NCBI RefSeq assembly: GCF_000210295.1
Contig: NC_026737.1
Span: 1,054,001-1,118,000 of the forward strand
DNA length: 64,000 nucleotides
Direction of reading: 5' to 3'
From: Trypanosoma brucei gambiense DAL972
Lineage: Eukaryota > Euglenozoa > Kinetoplastea > Trypanosomatida > Trypanosomatidae
Shown: one piece after another, positions 1 to 9,283 of the stretch
How positions within the stretch are numbered: position 1 is the first letter of the stretch
Layout: every line of letters starts with the position of its first letter
Made by a program: the position numbers and the translations under genes
The notes under the pieces: model-generated
The model's database searches: none
What the model saw: the letters and a program-made list of their open reading frames with translations, nothing else
What the model was told of the DNA's origin: nothing

Positions 1-2355
1 AATCCCTTCATGTACCTGCTCGCATGCCTTCTGCAGGTTTTCCATGGTAGCTCGCACCCGCTCTCTTTTCTCTATGATCTGACGGAGGTCTTGCTCCTTG
101 CTTTCCATTACCTGCTGGTAATCATTCAGCTCCATCACGCGTCGACTCACAGCTGCCTTTAAGTCTCGTTGCTGTTGTTGGAGTGCTATGCGCATTTTTA
201 CCATGTCGTGACTCTCCGGCACGGGATCAAACATGTGACGGTAGTTCGAATTGCTCGCGCGAATGACACTTAGCGTCCGTTTCAACTTATCCATCTCCCG
301 TTCCATTCGGCTCACGCGGACATCTAAGGTGTCACCACGCAATTGCAAATCCTCCCGCTCGCGCGCTGCCTCCATAACAACTTGCGCTGGGGTCCAATTC
401 ACCTTCTCAGGATCAAGACGCACGAGCTGAACGTCGTAACGGTTCCGAAGACCGGCCAGTGACTTTTGCCTCTCTCGCAAATCTGATGCAAGACGCCGCC
501 GCTGCTCCTCTACGAGTTTAGCCTCCATCTTCATCATATCATGATGCACGGCAATCTCAGAAAGCCGCTCCGCGATGTCACATGTTAACTGTCGTTTGCG
601 CTCGGCGAGACTACCGAGCTCACCGTTCCGCTGATGCAATGTGCGCTTCAGATCCTGTAATTGCAGCTCTTGAGTGTCAACAAGCACCAACTTCTCTTCG
701 TGTTGTTTGCGAAGCTTTGCCAGTTCGGCAGTGCAGCTGTCGCAACCTAGAGTAAGCTGCAACAACTTCTCCGCTGCAATTTTTTTCTCCGAAGTGACCC
801 GTTCCAACTCGACATTGGCGTGCCACGTTTCTTCGCGCACACGCTTAACCTGAATCTCCATTGCGCGCTGCTGTTTCATTAAGTCGGCTAATGTATTCTG
901 CAAAGTTGCTATTTTTTCTTGCAGCTTGTTGCGCTCATCCAAAGACCGCTCACCCTTGGCGCGGTTAACTTTCCGCTGCATCTGCTGAACGGAAAACTCT
1001 ACAGCGTAAAGCAGCTGCTGCTGCGCAAAGTACTGGCCGTCGAGTTGCCCGATTTTGGTCCTCAGATTCTGAGCTTGCAGTTGCCCACCACTTATCTCCG
1101 CGAGAAGATCTGATTGTTCCCGGCGCACTTCTTTGAGCCTCTCACTCATCGTAAAATTTTCTTTCTTCAACATTTCAGTCTCCTTATCCATCTGCTTTTC
1201 AGCATCCTGCGCCTCCTTGAAGAGCCTGCCGATCGTGGCCAACTGCGTCGAAAGATCCGCTCCCTTACTGTACACGCTACTCTTCTGTTCTTTCAAGTCA
1301 TCCCTTTTAGCCGTGAGACGTTCGTGAGCTGCTGTTTTGTCGCGCACTGCCGCCTTTGACTGCTCCAAACGGATACGGGCGTTGTTGCGCTCCTTTATGG
1401 AGCGTCCAAGTTCCTCTCGTATTGTTTCCACCTCATTCTCCAATCCAGTGACATGCGTTTCCAGTGATGATCGGGTTTGGCGGCTCTTCTCCGCACGGTG
1501 CTCGCGCTCCTCAATGCCCGCTTGCATGAGTGCCTCCTCAGCACGCGCAGCGTCGTAGTCATCGTGCAACTTTTTCAGTGCTACGCGCCGCTGCTCAATC
1601 CATTCAGCCCCTTCCGCATACTGCTGGGCTGCTGCTCGGATGGAATTGTCACGCTCGCGGATTTCCTTCACAACACGCTCCCACTCATCGATTAAGTCAC
1701 CGCGCTCTTTGTGTTGGCGCCGGTAGTCTGTCGCCACGCGATTGAGTTCCAACTGCACACTGCGCATAACTGCGACCTCGTCCTGAAGTTGTCTTCGTCG
1801 CTCGCGCAACTGCGCCTCATGCCGCTCAACTGCATTGTCGAGTTGGCGTAACTTTACCGCATCATCTTTCGCATACCGCGCAACAGCCGCTTCATCCGAC
1901 TCCTTTTGTTGGCGTGCCGCGTCCCACTGTTCAAGCGCCTCCTGATTGTACGCCATAGAACTCTTCAGCTCCGCCATGCGGAGGTTCTCCGTGAATAAGC
2001 GGTCCTGCACGACCTGCAGCCTCTCTTGCACATCTGCCTGCTCCGCCTGCATTTGCATCTGACTCTGCTTGAGCCTACCGCACTCACGAAGAAGGAGCCG
2101 GTACATGTGCGACTCGGACTCCATTTCGCGCCTTTTACTGTCAGCTAGGGCTTGCGTATTTACAATTTCGCCACGCACATTGGCCAGGTGTTCTTTCACG
2201 AACTCCAGACGGCGCCGCTGGTCTTGAATTTCGCGAACATGTCCGTCGTGTATTTCTTCATGGCGTGAGAGTTGCGCGGTAAGTTCCTTGTTAACCGCGT
2301 TCAGCAACTCCAGCGGCAGTGCTTCAGCCGTGGCATCCACGACCTCTAGACTCAT
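1..2355 (-). CDS. CCDC39: CCDC39/FAP59 axonemal coiled-coil protein (C-terminus outside window)
   Basis: The reading frame starts with ATG at 2355 and stays open for 785 codons to the window edge, so the C-terminus is missing. The product is almost entirely heptad-patterned coiled coil, rich in Glu, Arg, Gln and Leu. Several stretches line up with animal CCDC39, above all the region near codons 690-740 (REREDLQLRGDTLD, then SNSNYRHMF) and the segment around LDGQYFAQQQLLYAVEF. In the family, CCDC39 pairs with CCDC40 to form the 96-nm ruler of ciliary doublet microtubules and positions inner dynein arms and the nexin-dynein regulatory complex. A flagellar role is therefore inferred. The start is supported by a spliced-leader acceptor 29 nt upstream. 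Homology was judged by eye; another axonemal coiled coil is the alternative. Confidence 0.85.
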   Translation of the reverse strand, partial: MSLEVVDATAEALPLELLNAVNKELTAQLSRHEEIHDGHVREIQDQRRRLEFVKEHLANVRGEIVNTQALADSKRREMESESHMYRLLLRECGRLKQSQMQMQAEQADVQERLQVVQDRLFTENLRMAELKSSMAYNQEALEQWDAARQQKESDEAAVARYAKDDAVKLRQLDNAVERHEAQLRERRRQLQDEVAVMRSVQLELNRVATDYRRQHKERGDLIDEWERVVKEIRERDNSIRAAAQQYAEGAEWIEQRRVALKKLHDDYDAARAEEALMQAGIEEREHRAEKSRQTRSSLETHVTGLENEVETIREELGRSIKERNNARIRLEQSKAAVRDKTAAHERLTAKRDDLKEQKSSVYSKGADLSTQLATIGRLFKEAQDAEKQMDKETEMLKKENFTMSERLKEVRREQSDLLAEISGGQLQAQNLRTKIGQLDGQYFAQQQLLYAVEFSVQQMQRKVNRAKGERSLDERNKLQEKIATLQNTLADLMKQQRAMEIQVKRVREETWHANVELERVTSEKKIAAEKLLQLTLGCDSCTAELAKLRKQHEEKLVLVDTQELQLQDLKRTLHQRNGELGSLAERKRQLTCDIAERLSEIAVHHDMMKMEAKLVEEQRRRLASDLRERQKSLAGLRNRYDVQLVRLDPEKVNWTPAQVVMEAAREREDLQLRGDTLDVRVSRMEREMDKLKRTLSVIRASNSNYRHMFDPVPESHDMVKMRIALQQQQRDLKAAVSRRVMELNDYQQVMESKEQDLRQIIEKRERVRATMENLQKACEQVHEGI

Positions 2356-2371
2356 ATATATATATATATAT
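2356..2371. repeat. (AT)8 microsatellite in the CCDC39 5' leader
   Basis: A pure AT dinucleotide run abuts the CCDC39 ATG. Its length is likely to vary between strains, which would change the leader length. Confidence 0.85.
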
Positions 2372-2383
2372 AAGTTGTGTCCT

Positions 2384-2420
2384 CTAGCGGAAAGGAATGT
2401 TGCAAGGACGAAAAACAAGT
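2384..2420 (-). promoter_or_regulatory. Predicted trans-splice acceptor of CCDC39
   Basis: On the sense strand a pyrimidine-rich run ends in CCGCTAG, with the AG at 2385-2384. The 28-nt leader that follows contains no ATG before the gene start. It is largely an (AT)n run placed directly against the start codon. Confidence 0.6.
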
Positions 2421-3207
2421 TTGTGAATTGTTTGAGAAACCAGCGATAGAAGTGAAGACAATGGGGTTAAATTCAGAAAAGAGTGATGCGGAGCGATGAT
2501 CGCCGCCGCACCTCACACGAGAGAACGCAAAGACGGGGAATATGTGTGCATCCAGGAATTTGTTCATGACGATAGTGAAGAGTCGGCGCGCGTGTGGTCC
2601 ATTGGGAAGAGGAGGGGGAAAAACAACAACAATGGTGCGTAGTTTCAAAGAGATGAACAAAACGGCAATTGGATACCGGCCGCTCAGGTGAATCGTTGAA
2701 GTTTCTTTGTTTATCCCTCTTTATGCATGCATATGTGTGTCACCACATGATAGGCCGGGAAGGAGTGCAAAATGTGCAGTTCTTAACAAAACATGTATGA
2801 TTTCCAATCACCAGTTGGCCGTAATGCAGAAAGTACACTGAAGGTACAACTCCCCTTCAACAGTCAAACAAGGAGGTGTGTGGCAACTCAAATACATAAC
2901 GTGTGGAGCCAAAACACCACTACTGAATGGGAAGTTGCAGTCGGCACAGAAGTAGCGTAACACTTTTTTTTCTTGTTCGTATTTTCTTTGTGTCTTCATT
3001 GCAATGGTTGCTGCCGAAGACCGGACGCCATCGCCAGGGGACACAACACACACCAACTCACTCTCAACCGTGCAGCCTTACTCTCTCCGCCTAGCAGTGC
3101 ACTCGAGTAATAATACACTGTGTAGACGTCTTGCCGGAGCGGAAAAAATAAAAACGAAGAGGGGGATAAAATGAGCATGTAAACAAACAAATGATACGCT
3201 GAGATTG
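2386..3207. other. Intergenic region, 3' flank of the beta-barrel gene
   Basis: No convincing gene. It should contain the 3' UTR of the gene ending at 3208 and the polyadenylation zone coupled to the CCDC39 splice site. Short open frames here lack coding character. Confidence 0.6.
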
Positions 3208-5196
3208 TCATAAATTCCACGTCAGCCCGCAGCGAAGATGGTGAAACGCCTCCGTTGCCGAGGGTCGCAATACGGCTTTATCGACCGACTGACCCTCAAC
3301 AAGACCTGACAAAAGTTTCATACCGTCCCTACCAAACTTCAACCACCAGTTAAAACTACACTCAAAGGACGAGGGCTCAAGGGTGTTGAAGGCGTCCTCT
3401 TTGGCACGTGGCCTGCTAGTCAAGGAGAATCCCATAGATGCTCGCGGTGGGTTCTTGAAGGAGTCCATCAAACAGGCGTTCGCATAAATCATTCCACCTG
3501 GTTTTCTCCAACCGGTTTGAGACGCTCCGTCAACGAGCATTTTGGATTCGTCCCGCAACTTGCCGCCGAAGCCCAATTCCATGGAGAGCACCGTATACCA
3601 CCTTGAGGCGTAGTGCATACCCGGATATATGTCACGGAATCCGCGTATGAGACCCGCATCCCACACCGGGCCTTGCGTAGCCCAGAATAAAGAGTGTTCT
3701 CCGCTCCTGACCGCGTGGTTCCCATGGCTTCCGTTGACTTGGACGTCCGAAAATGTTTGCTTCCACTGCCCAGCGGTAAGCGGCTGCACGAGGGATGATT
3801 TGTTTCGAAGCCGAAGAAAGAAACGGTCCGCGCGGAGTGGCAGCTCAACCCACCACTCCGACCACAGTTTACCGAAGAATGTCAATGAACGCTCAGCGCT
3901 ATTGAAGTCCACGCCGGGACCACCAGCCCACCGCAAACAGTACGTTGCACGTGGAAAAAGCCAACGCAAAAATGGTGATGTGAAGTGCTGAACAAAGCTG
4001 TCATACTCATCCAGCACTAACAATGAAGTAATTCTTTGATTCGGTGCCCTCTCTGGGATACAAGTGGTACCCTTCACGGTGAGTGAGTAACGTGGGTTGC
4101 GAAATTGCAGTGACGCACGAAACCCCGACTCACGAAGTTTTGTGGTAATGATTTCCGTCTCCGTCTCCTTCCCCTCGGCCTCCGCCTCTTCTGTCATGCT
4201 AACTACTGCAGTCTCACCTGCAGACAGATGGTTCATTTCTGGTGACTTGCTACGTGTCTTGCAGAGCACCAGGCGCTCAGTACGCACTTGATTGGCGTGC
4301 CCATCCAAGTAAATGGCATCAACATCCCGCCACAACCTTACGCGATCCCCAAAGTCCTCGGAGAGTTCTCTCGGGAACTCTCGCGCAAAAGATACAGCCA
4401 GAACTAAGTCATTCCACGGCATGCGGAGCGGGCGAACAGCGTCGCCAACAATAGGGACACGTGCATGTGGGCCCTTTTGATAGCAACTCCCACGCAGGAA
4501 GTATGGAAACCATTGCTGCTTCTCAGTTGCGACAGTGACGTCGTGGTGCCACTGTGGGAAAACGAGGAACCTTGTGGGGCCGCGGGGAAGCGGCATGTGG
4601 AAATAACCACCAAAATACGGTCGCAACCATCCCGAGTGTCCGTTGTGGCCACGAGCGGCTTCCGCTTCTTCAATGCTCCTTACAAGGTTCTCCCTATTCT
4701 TCTTCCTCAACATCTCAGCGAATACGTGGCGGGATGGCTCCTCCTGCACGCTCCTGACGCGAGTTTCATGATCATGTTTGGGAGAGGATTCCTGAAGTTT
4801 TACGCGGAGAACGCGATGCGGTTTCCCCACTGTTCCGGTAGTGACAGCGGAATCTTCAACCTCCTCAACAACCGTTTCAATTGTGGAGCCCCTTCGCAGT
4901 GGGTAAGTTGGTGATGCTGCCTCATATATTGGTGAGCTGTACCTGAATTTCTCCCAGCGGAGAGCCTTGCAGGCGGTAACGTCATTCTCCAATTGAACTA
5001 ACAGTGCTTCTGTAGCGTTTTTAATGTTATCATTCCCCTTTGTTGTTGGTGCAGCACTGGTGTCACTCCTTGACGGTAACGTAGTTGATGTGTGTGCGCG
5101 GTATCGTGAGAAAAGCCACTGGAGGCAGGCGTCGTCACGCGCTATGGAAGAGTTGTGCAGTTCGAAATCTACCCGAGGCTCCTTAACTGCAGTCAT
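3208..5196 (-). CDS. Putative Omp85/Sam50-like mitochondrial outer-membrane beta-barrel protein
   Basis: 662 residues from an ATG at 5196. The C-terminal half carries two hallmarks of the Omp85/Sam50 family. One is an RGF tripeptide at 518-520 in the context LIRGFRDIYPG, as in the conserved loop 6. The other is a terminal octapeptide ending GLTWNL that fits the mitochondrial beta-signal (polar-x-Gly-x-x-hydrophobic-x-hydrophobic). Between 360 and 662 many short alternating polar/hydrophobic stretches suit beta strands. There is no obvious POTRA domain; the first 200 residues are charged, and 331-349 is very acidic. Family members insert beta-barrels into the outer membrane. T. brucei already has a classical Sam50, so this would be a second, divergent member. 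It could also be an unrelated soluble protein with chance motifs. Confidence 0.5.
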   Translation of the reverse strand: MTAVKEPRVDFELHNSSIARDDACLQWLFSRYRAHTSTTLPSRSDTSAAPTTKGNDNIKNATEALLVQLENDVTACKALRWEKFRYSSPIYEAASPTYPLRRGSTIETVVEEVEDSAVTTGTVGKPHRVLRVKLQESSPKHDHETRVRSVQEEPSRHVFAEMLRKKNRENLVRSIEEAEAARGHNGHSGWLRPYFGGYFHMPLPRGPTRFLVFPQWHHDVTVATEKQQWFPYFLRGSCYQKGPHARVPIVGDAVRPLRMPWNDLVLAVSFAREFPRELSEDFGDRVRLWRDVDAIYLDGHANQVRTERLVLCKTRSKSPEMNHLSAGETAVVSMTEEAEAEGKETETEIITTKLRESGFRASLQFRNPRYSLTVKGTTCIPERAPNQRITSLLVLDEYDSFVQHFTSPFLRWLFPRATYCLRWAGGPGVDFNSAERSLTFFGKLWSEWWVELPLRADRFFLRLRNKSSLVQPLTAGQWKQTFSDVQVNGSHGNHAVRSGEHSLFWATQGPVWDAGLIRGFRDIYPGMHYASRWYTVLSMELGFGGKLRDESKMLVDGASQTGWRKPGGMIYANACLMDSFKNPPRASMGFSLTSRPRAKEDAFNTLEPSSFECSFNWWLKFGRDGMKLLSGLVEGQSVDKAVLRPSATEAFHHLRCGLTWNL

Positions 5197-5826
5197 TGCG
5201 CACCCTAAACAAAGGTATGTATGTCCTTTCTCTTCCTTTACAAAAGTTTTTGACTGTTTTGACCCATACTACTACACACACAACGGGTAGGGATTAGAAA
5301 TACATTAGAAACAATGATACCAAAGAAACACTGTGCGCGATGAGCAACCGTTTAAAAGTTTACTCCGGGATGCATCCCTGCTGGTACCCAAAGCACGAAT
5401 GTACGAAAAACACGTCCCGCTGAAGCCGGTACTGTGATTCGATGCATAGGTAAGAAATTCATATGTGTGACCACCATGTGTGTATCATCGGAGATGTTGT
5501 TTTAGCGGTAAGCGCCTGCTTTAGGGGTGTGTTACGAGCAAAAAAGGAAAAAAAATGACGAGGCAACAAATGAGCAAATCTCAAAAAAAAAAACATAACA
5601 CGATGTTTCACAGTGACCTCCGGCCTTGTTGAAACCTTACCAAAGCACAGGAAAGACATCCGACTTGCTTCCTCATTGCAGTTGCCTTCTTTTTCCACTG
5701 CTCTCCCCGTGTGCCGCTCCTCACCCAAACAACAACTCGCGGCACATCCCACTGCAGTTTGTGTGAATAATTAAATTACCCCTCCCCTCAGAGGATCACA
5801 GCCTCTGGTATCAAAAAGAGTTCATG
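5197..5826. other. Intergenic region between the beta-barrel gene and MRB4150
   Basis: AT-rich with poly-A runs near 5540-5595. A possible acceptor for the beta-barrel gene is the TTTGTTTAG ending at 5205, only 8 nt before its ATG. No gene seen. Confidence 0.5.
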
Positions 5827-8631
5827 CTAAACTGCTGTGGCCAGTTTATTCTCGACCACCCTCAGTACATCATCCATCCCCAGTTTCTTCGCTTTTTCTT
5901 CAACAAATCGCCACACAACTGGCGATGCCCGCACCCGCCTCAGCGGTGTCCGTTGAAGCAAGCACACAAACTTCCCAAGATCTTCACGTGTAAGCAGTAA
6001 TTCGCGCGGAGGCCGAAGGACAATGCTGTTCCCCTCCGTAATGACCTCCTCCCCACCACCGTCCAGCTTAGCGATAATACTTCTGCTGAGATGCCGTTCC
6101 ACAGCTGGCTTTAGAGCATTGGAGAAAGCTTGAGCGAAAAGGTCTGCCGCCTCAAGCACATCGAAAGCACTAACTTCTGTTAGTGCCTGCTTGAAGTCCA
6201 CTTGCAGAACGCCAGGTGTGGGGCGGTACTGACCGTAGGTGTTATAGTCGTTTACGATAAGGATGCGGTGAAGGGTTTCGCGCACGTCAATGTCCAACTG
6301 GCTGTAATATTCGTCATCACCTTCTGCATCATTTACACGACGCCGTTCAGCACAAAGCCGTTCAATATGCCCCGACACGTCCGGATGTTGTTGCTGTCGG
6401 CAAAGATCCGTGAAGACGTCAACGTGCGTCAATGAAACGATATGTAACTTCATTAGAAGGTACATTCGCTCTGCAAAGAATTCCATCAAGCGGGTGAGTG
6501 GGTCCAACGCCTCAAGTGGCACATCGTCCTTCATTTGAATCTTTAATAAAACAACTGCAACGGCACACATATCCCCAGGTCGTATTGGGGATAACGTGGT
6601 CATTGCACACGCAGCGGCATCAGTGCTATCGCTACTTTTCCCATCAGAGTGGCTGAACGAGGCCGAGCTGGAGTACACTGCCTCACATAACGATATGAGC
6701 TTTACAAGGTTGCGGGGTACCGGTACGTCAGGCGGCGCCACCAAGCGGACCATTTGCAGCACATCTGCGGGTACAACATTTGTTGGACCAAGGCTATCGG
6801 CCATGAAGTCGATGACAGGTTCGATGAGGTCCAAATCCGTCGTCCTGAAGAGAGACATGGCGCGAAGTAAACGAGTAAAACTCGGTGGTGGGAAGGCCCG
6901 CAATGTGGGAAGAATGAGCGGCACAGTTGTGGGTCGTAAGTACTGTTGATGCGGTGCGCCAAAGCGTGCAAGAACAAGGAGAAGCTTGGTAAACATTGAC
7001 GGTTTTAGTTCCGTTAGCCTCTTGAACCGCTCCCGTGCTCTCAGGTTCTGTAGCAGATGCGGGTCCAAATCCCCGATGAATGCAACGTCGGAAGCTCCTT
7101 CAGATGTGTGTGTTGCCTTTAAATCCCCCGCGCCAGTAGTATTAGTTACAGTTGGGTTAGAACTACTTGTGGAGCCACCGCATCCGCTCTCATTAGTCGC
7201 ACCGTTTCCGTTGGTCGTAGCGGCGGTAATGTTAGAGCTGCTTTGAAGTTGGGCCAAGCGCAGCCGTTTCTTCTCCGCTTTAACGTTGGAATCAATTGTC
7301 TCCAAAATGCAGTCCGCAAGAAACCGAAAAGTGTTCATCTGATCGTGGCCCATTTTGTAAAGGTTAACGAACGCTCGGTAACTAGGCAATGAGCCTAACT
7401 TTTTCCGTTTGTTGAGCACAGCAAAACGCCGACCTAAGAGCGCCAGGAAACGTTTAGGTGGAACGATCTTAGCGCGAGCAAAAGCCGTGAGCACACGCAC
7501 CAATTCATGTGGATCTTTGTAGTGATTAATGTGGTGAACTAAAAACATGCCCATCGCCTGAAAGAATTGCAGGTCCCGCTTTCTACGACCAGCACTCATG
7601 CCCATAACAATGATGCACCGCAGCACCGTCTCGGGTGACATTTCCTCGGCCGCACGAAGGATGATAAGGTCTGAAGTTTTCTCCTCTGCCTCGTGCACGT
7701 ACACTGCATCTCCTTGTTCATCATAGTCATCAGCTTCCTCCTCCACGGCACCACCATTCCTGTTATCATTGACACTCTCCCCCGCAGCTGCCGGCCGCTT
7801 GGAGGCGCTCTTTGCCGCCGCGGTTGCGATAAGTGCAATTCTGTCACGAACCATATCCTTGAAGGTTGTACCGTACCGCACAAGTGTGGAACGGGCCCAG
7901 TGGCATTCCACAACATCCAGCAACTGGCTGACGTGGAATTCATTCAGACGCTCCATGAGAACAGGAAAAAAGATATGTTCCTCATCGGCGGACACCAGCC
8001 GTGGGTTCTTCGTCGCACGCAGGTAAAGAGTCACAGCCTCCACCAACTCCTCTAGGGAAAGCGAGCGCACACAAGCTTGTCGTTCAAGTGTGCTGCGACT
8101 CACCGGCATTTCCTCCGCCTGCGACAAAGGCACCGCGCCCCCTTCTTCTTTATCGTCCCTGTTGGCCAGCAGCGGGTCTGTCGGTTTCCCTGATGGAGGG
8201 ATCGCTAAGCCCCGCTTCTCCAGCGCACCTCCATCATTGTGTCTTTTGTATACGTTTTCCGCTTCAGTCAACGAATTTGTTCCTACACCCTCTTCGTCCC
8301 CTTCGGCTTCTAACTCCCCTAAATCGTCCCCAGCGCCTTCCATTCCCGAGTCACCGGAAGTGGAGAAGCGCATGGGTTCCACCATGACACCAGAGAGCGC
8401 CGACTGCTTCGACCGAGAGGAAGTTGTGGATGCCACCTCCTGCTCGAGATCGTGCAGTTCCGCCATTTCCTCATCAGAAGGGACAACCCGCCTGATGCCG
8501 CTGCGTCGCGGTTTGGGTGGTGTTGTGCCATCGCTGTTATCCGTAGAAACGTGGCGACACATAACGTGGCACGCTGACAACCTCTGGTGTAGCGACTGAT
8601 AACCTACAGTCCGACGATAAAGACGGTACAT
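5827..8631 (-). CDS. MRB4150: Mitochondrial RNA-editing substrate-binding complex protein MRB4150 (RESC11-type)
   Basis: 935 residues if the ATG at 8631 is used. The frame stays open further upstream to 8754, but the spliced-leader acceptor at 8656-8655 lies between, so the longer form cannot be translated. The N-terminus (MYRLYRRTVGYQSLHQRL) is basic and amphipathic like a mitochondrial presequence. The body is alpha-helical with repeated Leu/Ala/Arg helix pairs, interrupted by a Ser/Thr/Asn/Gly-rich linker near residues 490-540 and acidic linkers near 100-150. No catalytic motif is seen. The name is inferred from position: T. brucei has MRB4150 and MRB4160 side by side at this distance from VP1. 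In that system the proteins belong to the TbRGG2 subcomplex, which coordinates guide RNA and mRNA during uridine-insertion editing. Confidence 0.68.
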   Translation of the reverse strand: MYRLYRRTVGYQSLHQRLSACHVMCRHVSTDNSDGTTPPKPRRSGIRRVVPSDEEMAELHDLEQEVASTTSSRSKQSALSGVMVEPMRFSTSGDSGMEGAGDDLGELEAEGDEEGVGTNSLTEAENVYKRHNDGGALEKRGLAIPPSGKPTDPLLANRDDKEEGGAVPLSQAEEMPVSRSTLERQACVRSLSLEELVEAVTLYLRATKNPRLVSADEEHIFFPVLMERLNEFHVSQLLDVVECHWARSTLVRYGTTFKDMVRDRIALIATAAAKSASKRPAAAGESVNDNRNGGAVEEEADDYDEQGDAVYVHEAEEKTSDLIILRAAEEMSPETVLRCIIVMGMSAGRRKRDLQFFQAMGMFLVHHINHYKDPHELVRVLTAFARAKIVPPKRFLALLGRRFAVLNKRKKLGSLPSYRAFVNLYKMGHDQMNTFRFLADCILETIDSNVKAEKKRLRLAQLQSSSNITAATTNGNGATNESGCGGSTSSSNPTVTNTTGAGDLKATHTSEGASDVAFIGDLDPHLLQNLRARERFKRLTELKPSMFTKLLLVLARFGAPHQQYLRPTTVPLILPTLRAFPPPSFTRLLRAMSLFRTTDLDLIEPVIDFMADSLGPTNVVPADVLQMVRLVAPPDVPVPRNLVKLISLCEAVYSSSASFSHSDGKSSDSTDAAACAMTTLSPIRPGDMCAVAVVLLKIQMKDDVPLEALDPLTRLMEFFAERMYLLMKLHIVSLTHVDVFTDLCRQQQHPDVSGHIERLCAERRRVNDAEGDDEYYSQLDIDVRETLHRILIVNDYNTYGQYRPTPGVLQVDFKQALTEVSAFDVLEAADLFAQAFSNALKPAVERHLSRSIIAKLDGGGEEVITEGNSIVLRPPRELLLTREDLGKFVCLLQRTPLRRVRASPVVWRFVEEKAKKLGMDDVLRVVENKLATAV

Positions 8632-8654
8632 CAAGCTAATTTTATTGACTTGAC

Positions 8655-8700
8655 CTACAAATACATAACGAGGAGAAGTGAAGGGAGAGAGAGTGTACCC
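8655..8700 (-). promoter_or_regulatory. Predicted trans-splice acceptor of MRB4150
   Basis: The sense strand shows CTCTCTCTCCCTTCACTTC, then TATTTGTAG with the AG at 8656-8655. The 23-nt leader has no ATG. This site decides the start at 8631. Confidence 0.7.
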
Positions 8701-9283
8701 CCAATGTTTTTTATTGGTGTAAAAAATAAAATAAAATAACAATGTGTGTCCCAAACAGAATAACGCAAACTACGCGACTGGTGTGAGTGACACATCGACG
8801 AAAAGAAATCATGCAGTACGCTTAACAACCCCCCTCAGTGCGAGCATAAAACTCAGAAATCAGTAAATGCAGGCATCTGCGAACAGAGAAAAAGGAACTG
8901 CGAAGGCATAAACTGGACCACACAGCCCGTCTTCATGTTGTGCACGTAACGAACTGCGGCCATGTCCCAAGTCATCATTTCGTGCGACGATGTTTACCTC
9001 AAACTTCACTTCGCGGATTAGTTTCACCTGGCCTCAGCCTACTGCCGGCCGCCACACACCAATGTGCTTAAAAGCGAATTAACTTGTTAGATAAGTGGCA
9101 AAACTGAAAAGGAGCAATCCGCATCTGCGTGGTTGATGTGACACATAGATCACGCAAACAAACAAACCAACAACAACCCTCCTCAACTGCACAACTAGCT
9201 CCAGTTATGCACGCATTACCCACGGTCCAGTACCTTTGAGGCTCCTTAATTTGCCTCTTTAGTTGCTCATCCAGCCTTTCGGA
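8701..9283. other. Intergenic region between MRB4150 and MRB4160
   Basis: Ordinary composition with no open frame of coding quality. It should hold the 3' UTR of the MRB4160 gene. Confidence 0.55.

Noticed and set aside
5459..5752. A 97-codon frame that appears to begin MGCAASCC, like an acylated membrane protein
   Set aside because: The first codon is GTG, not ATG, so the Gly is not at position 2. The frame lies in the 3' flank of MRB4150 and lacks coding character.
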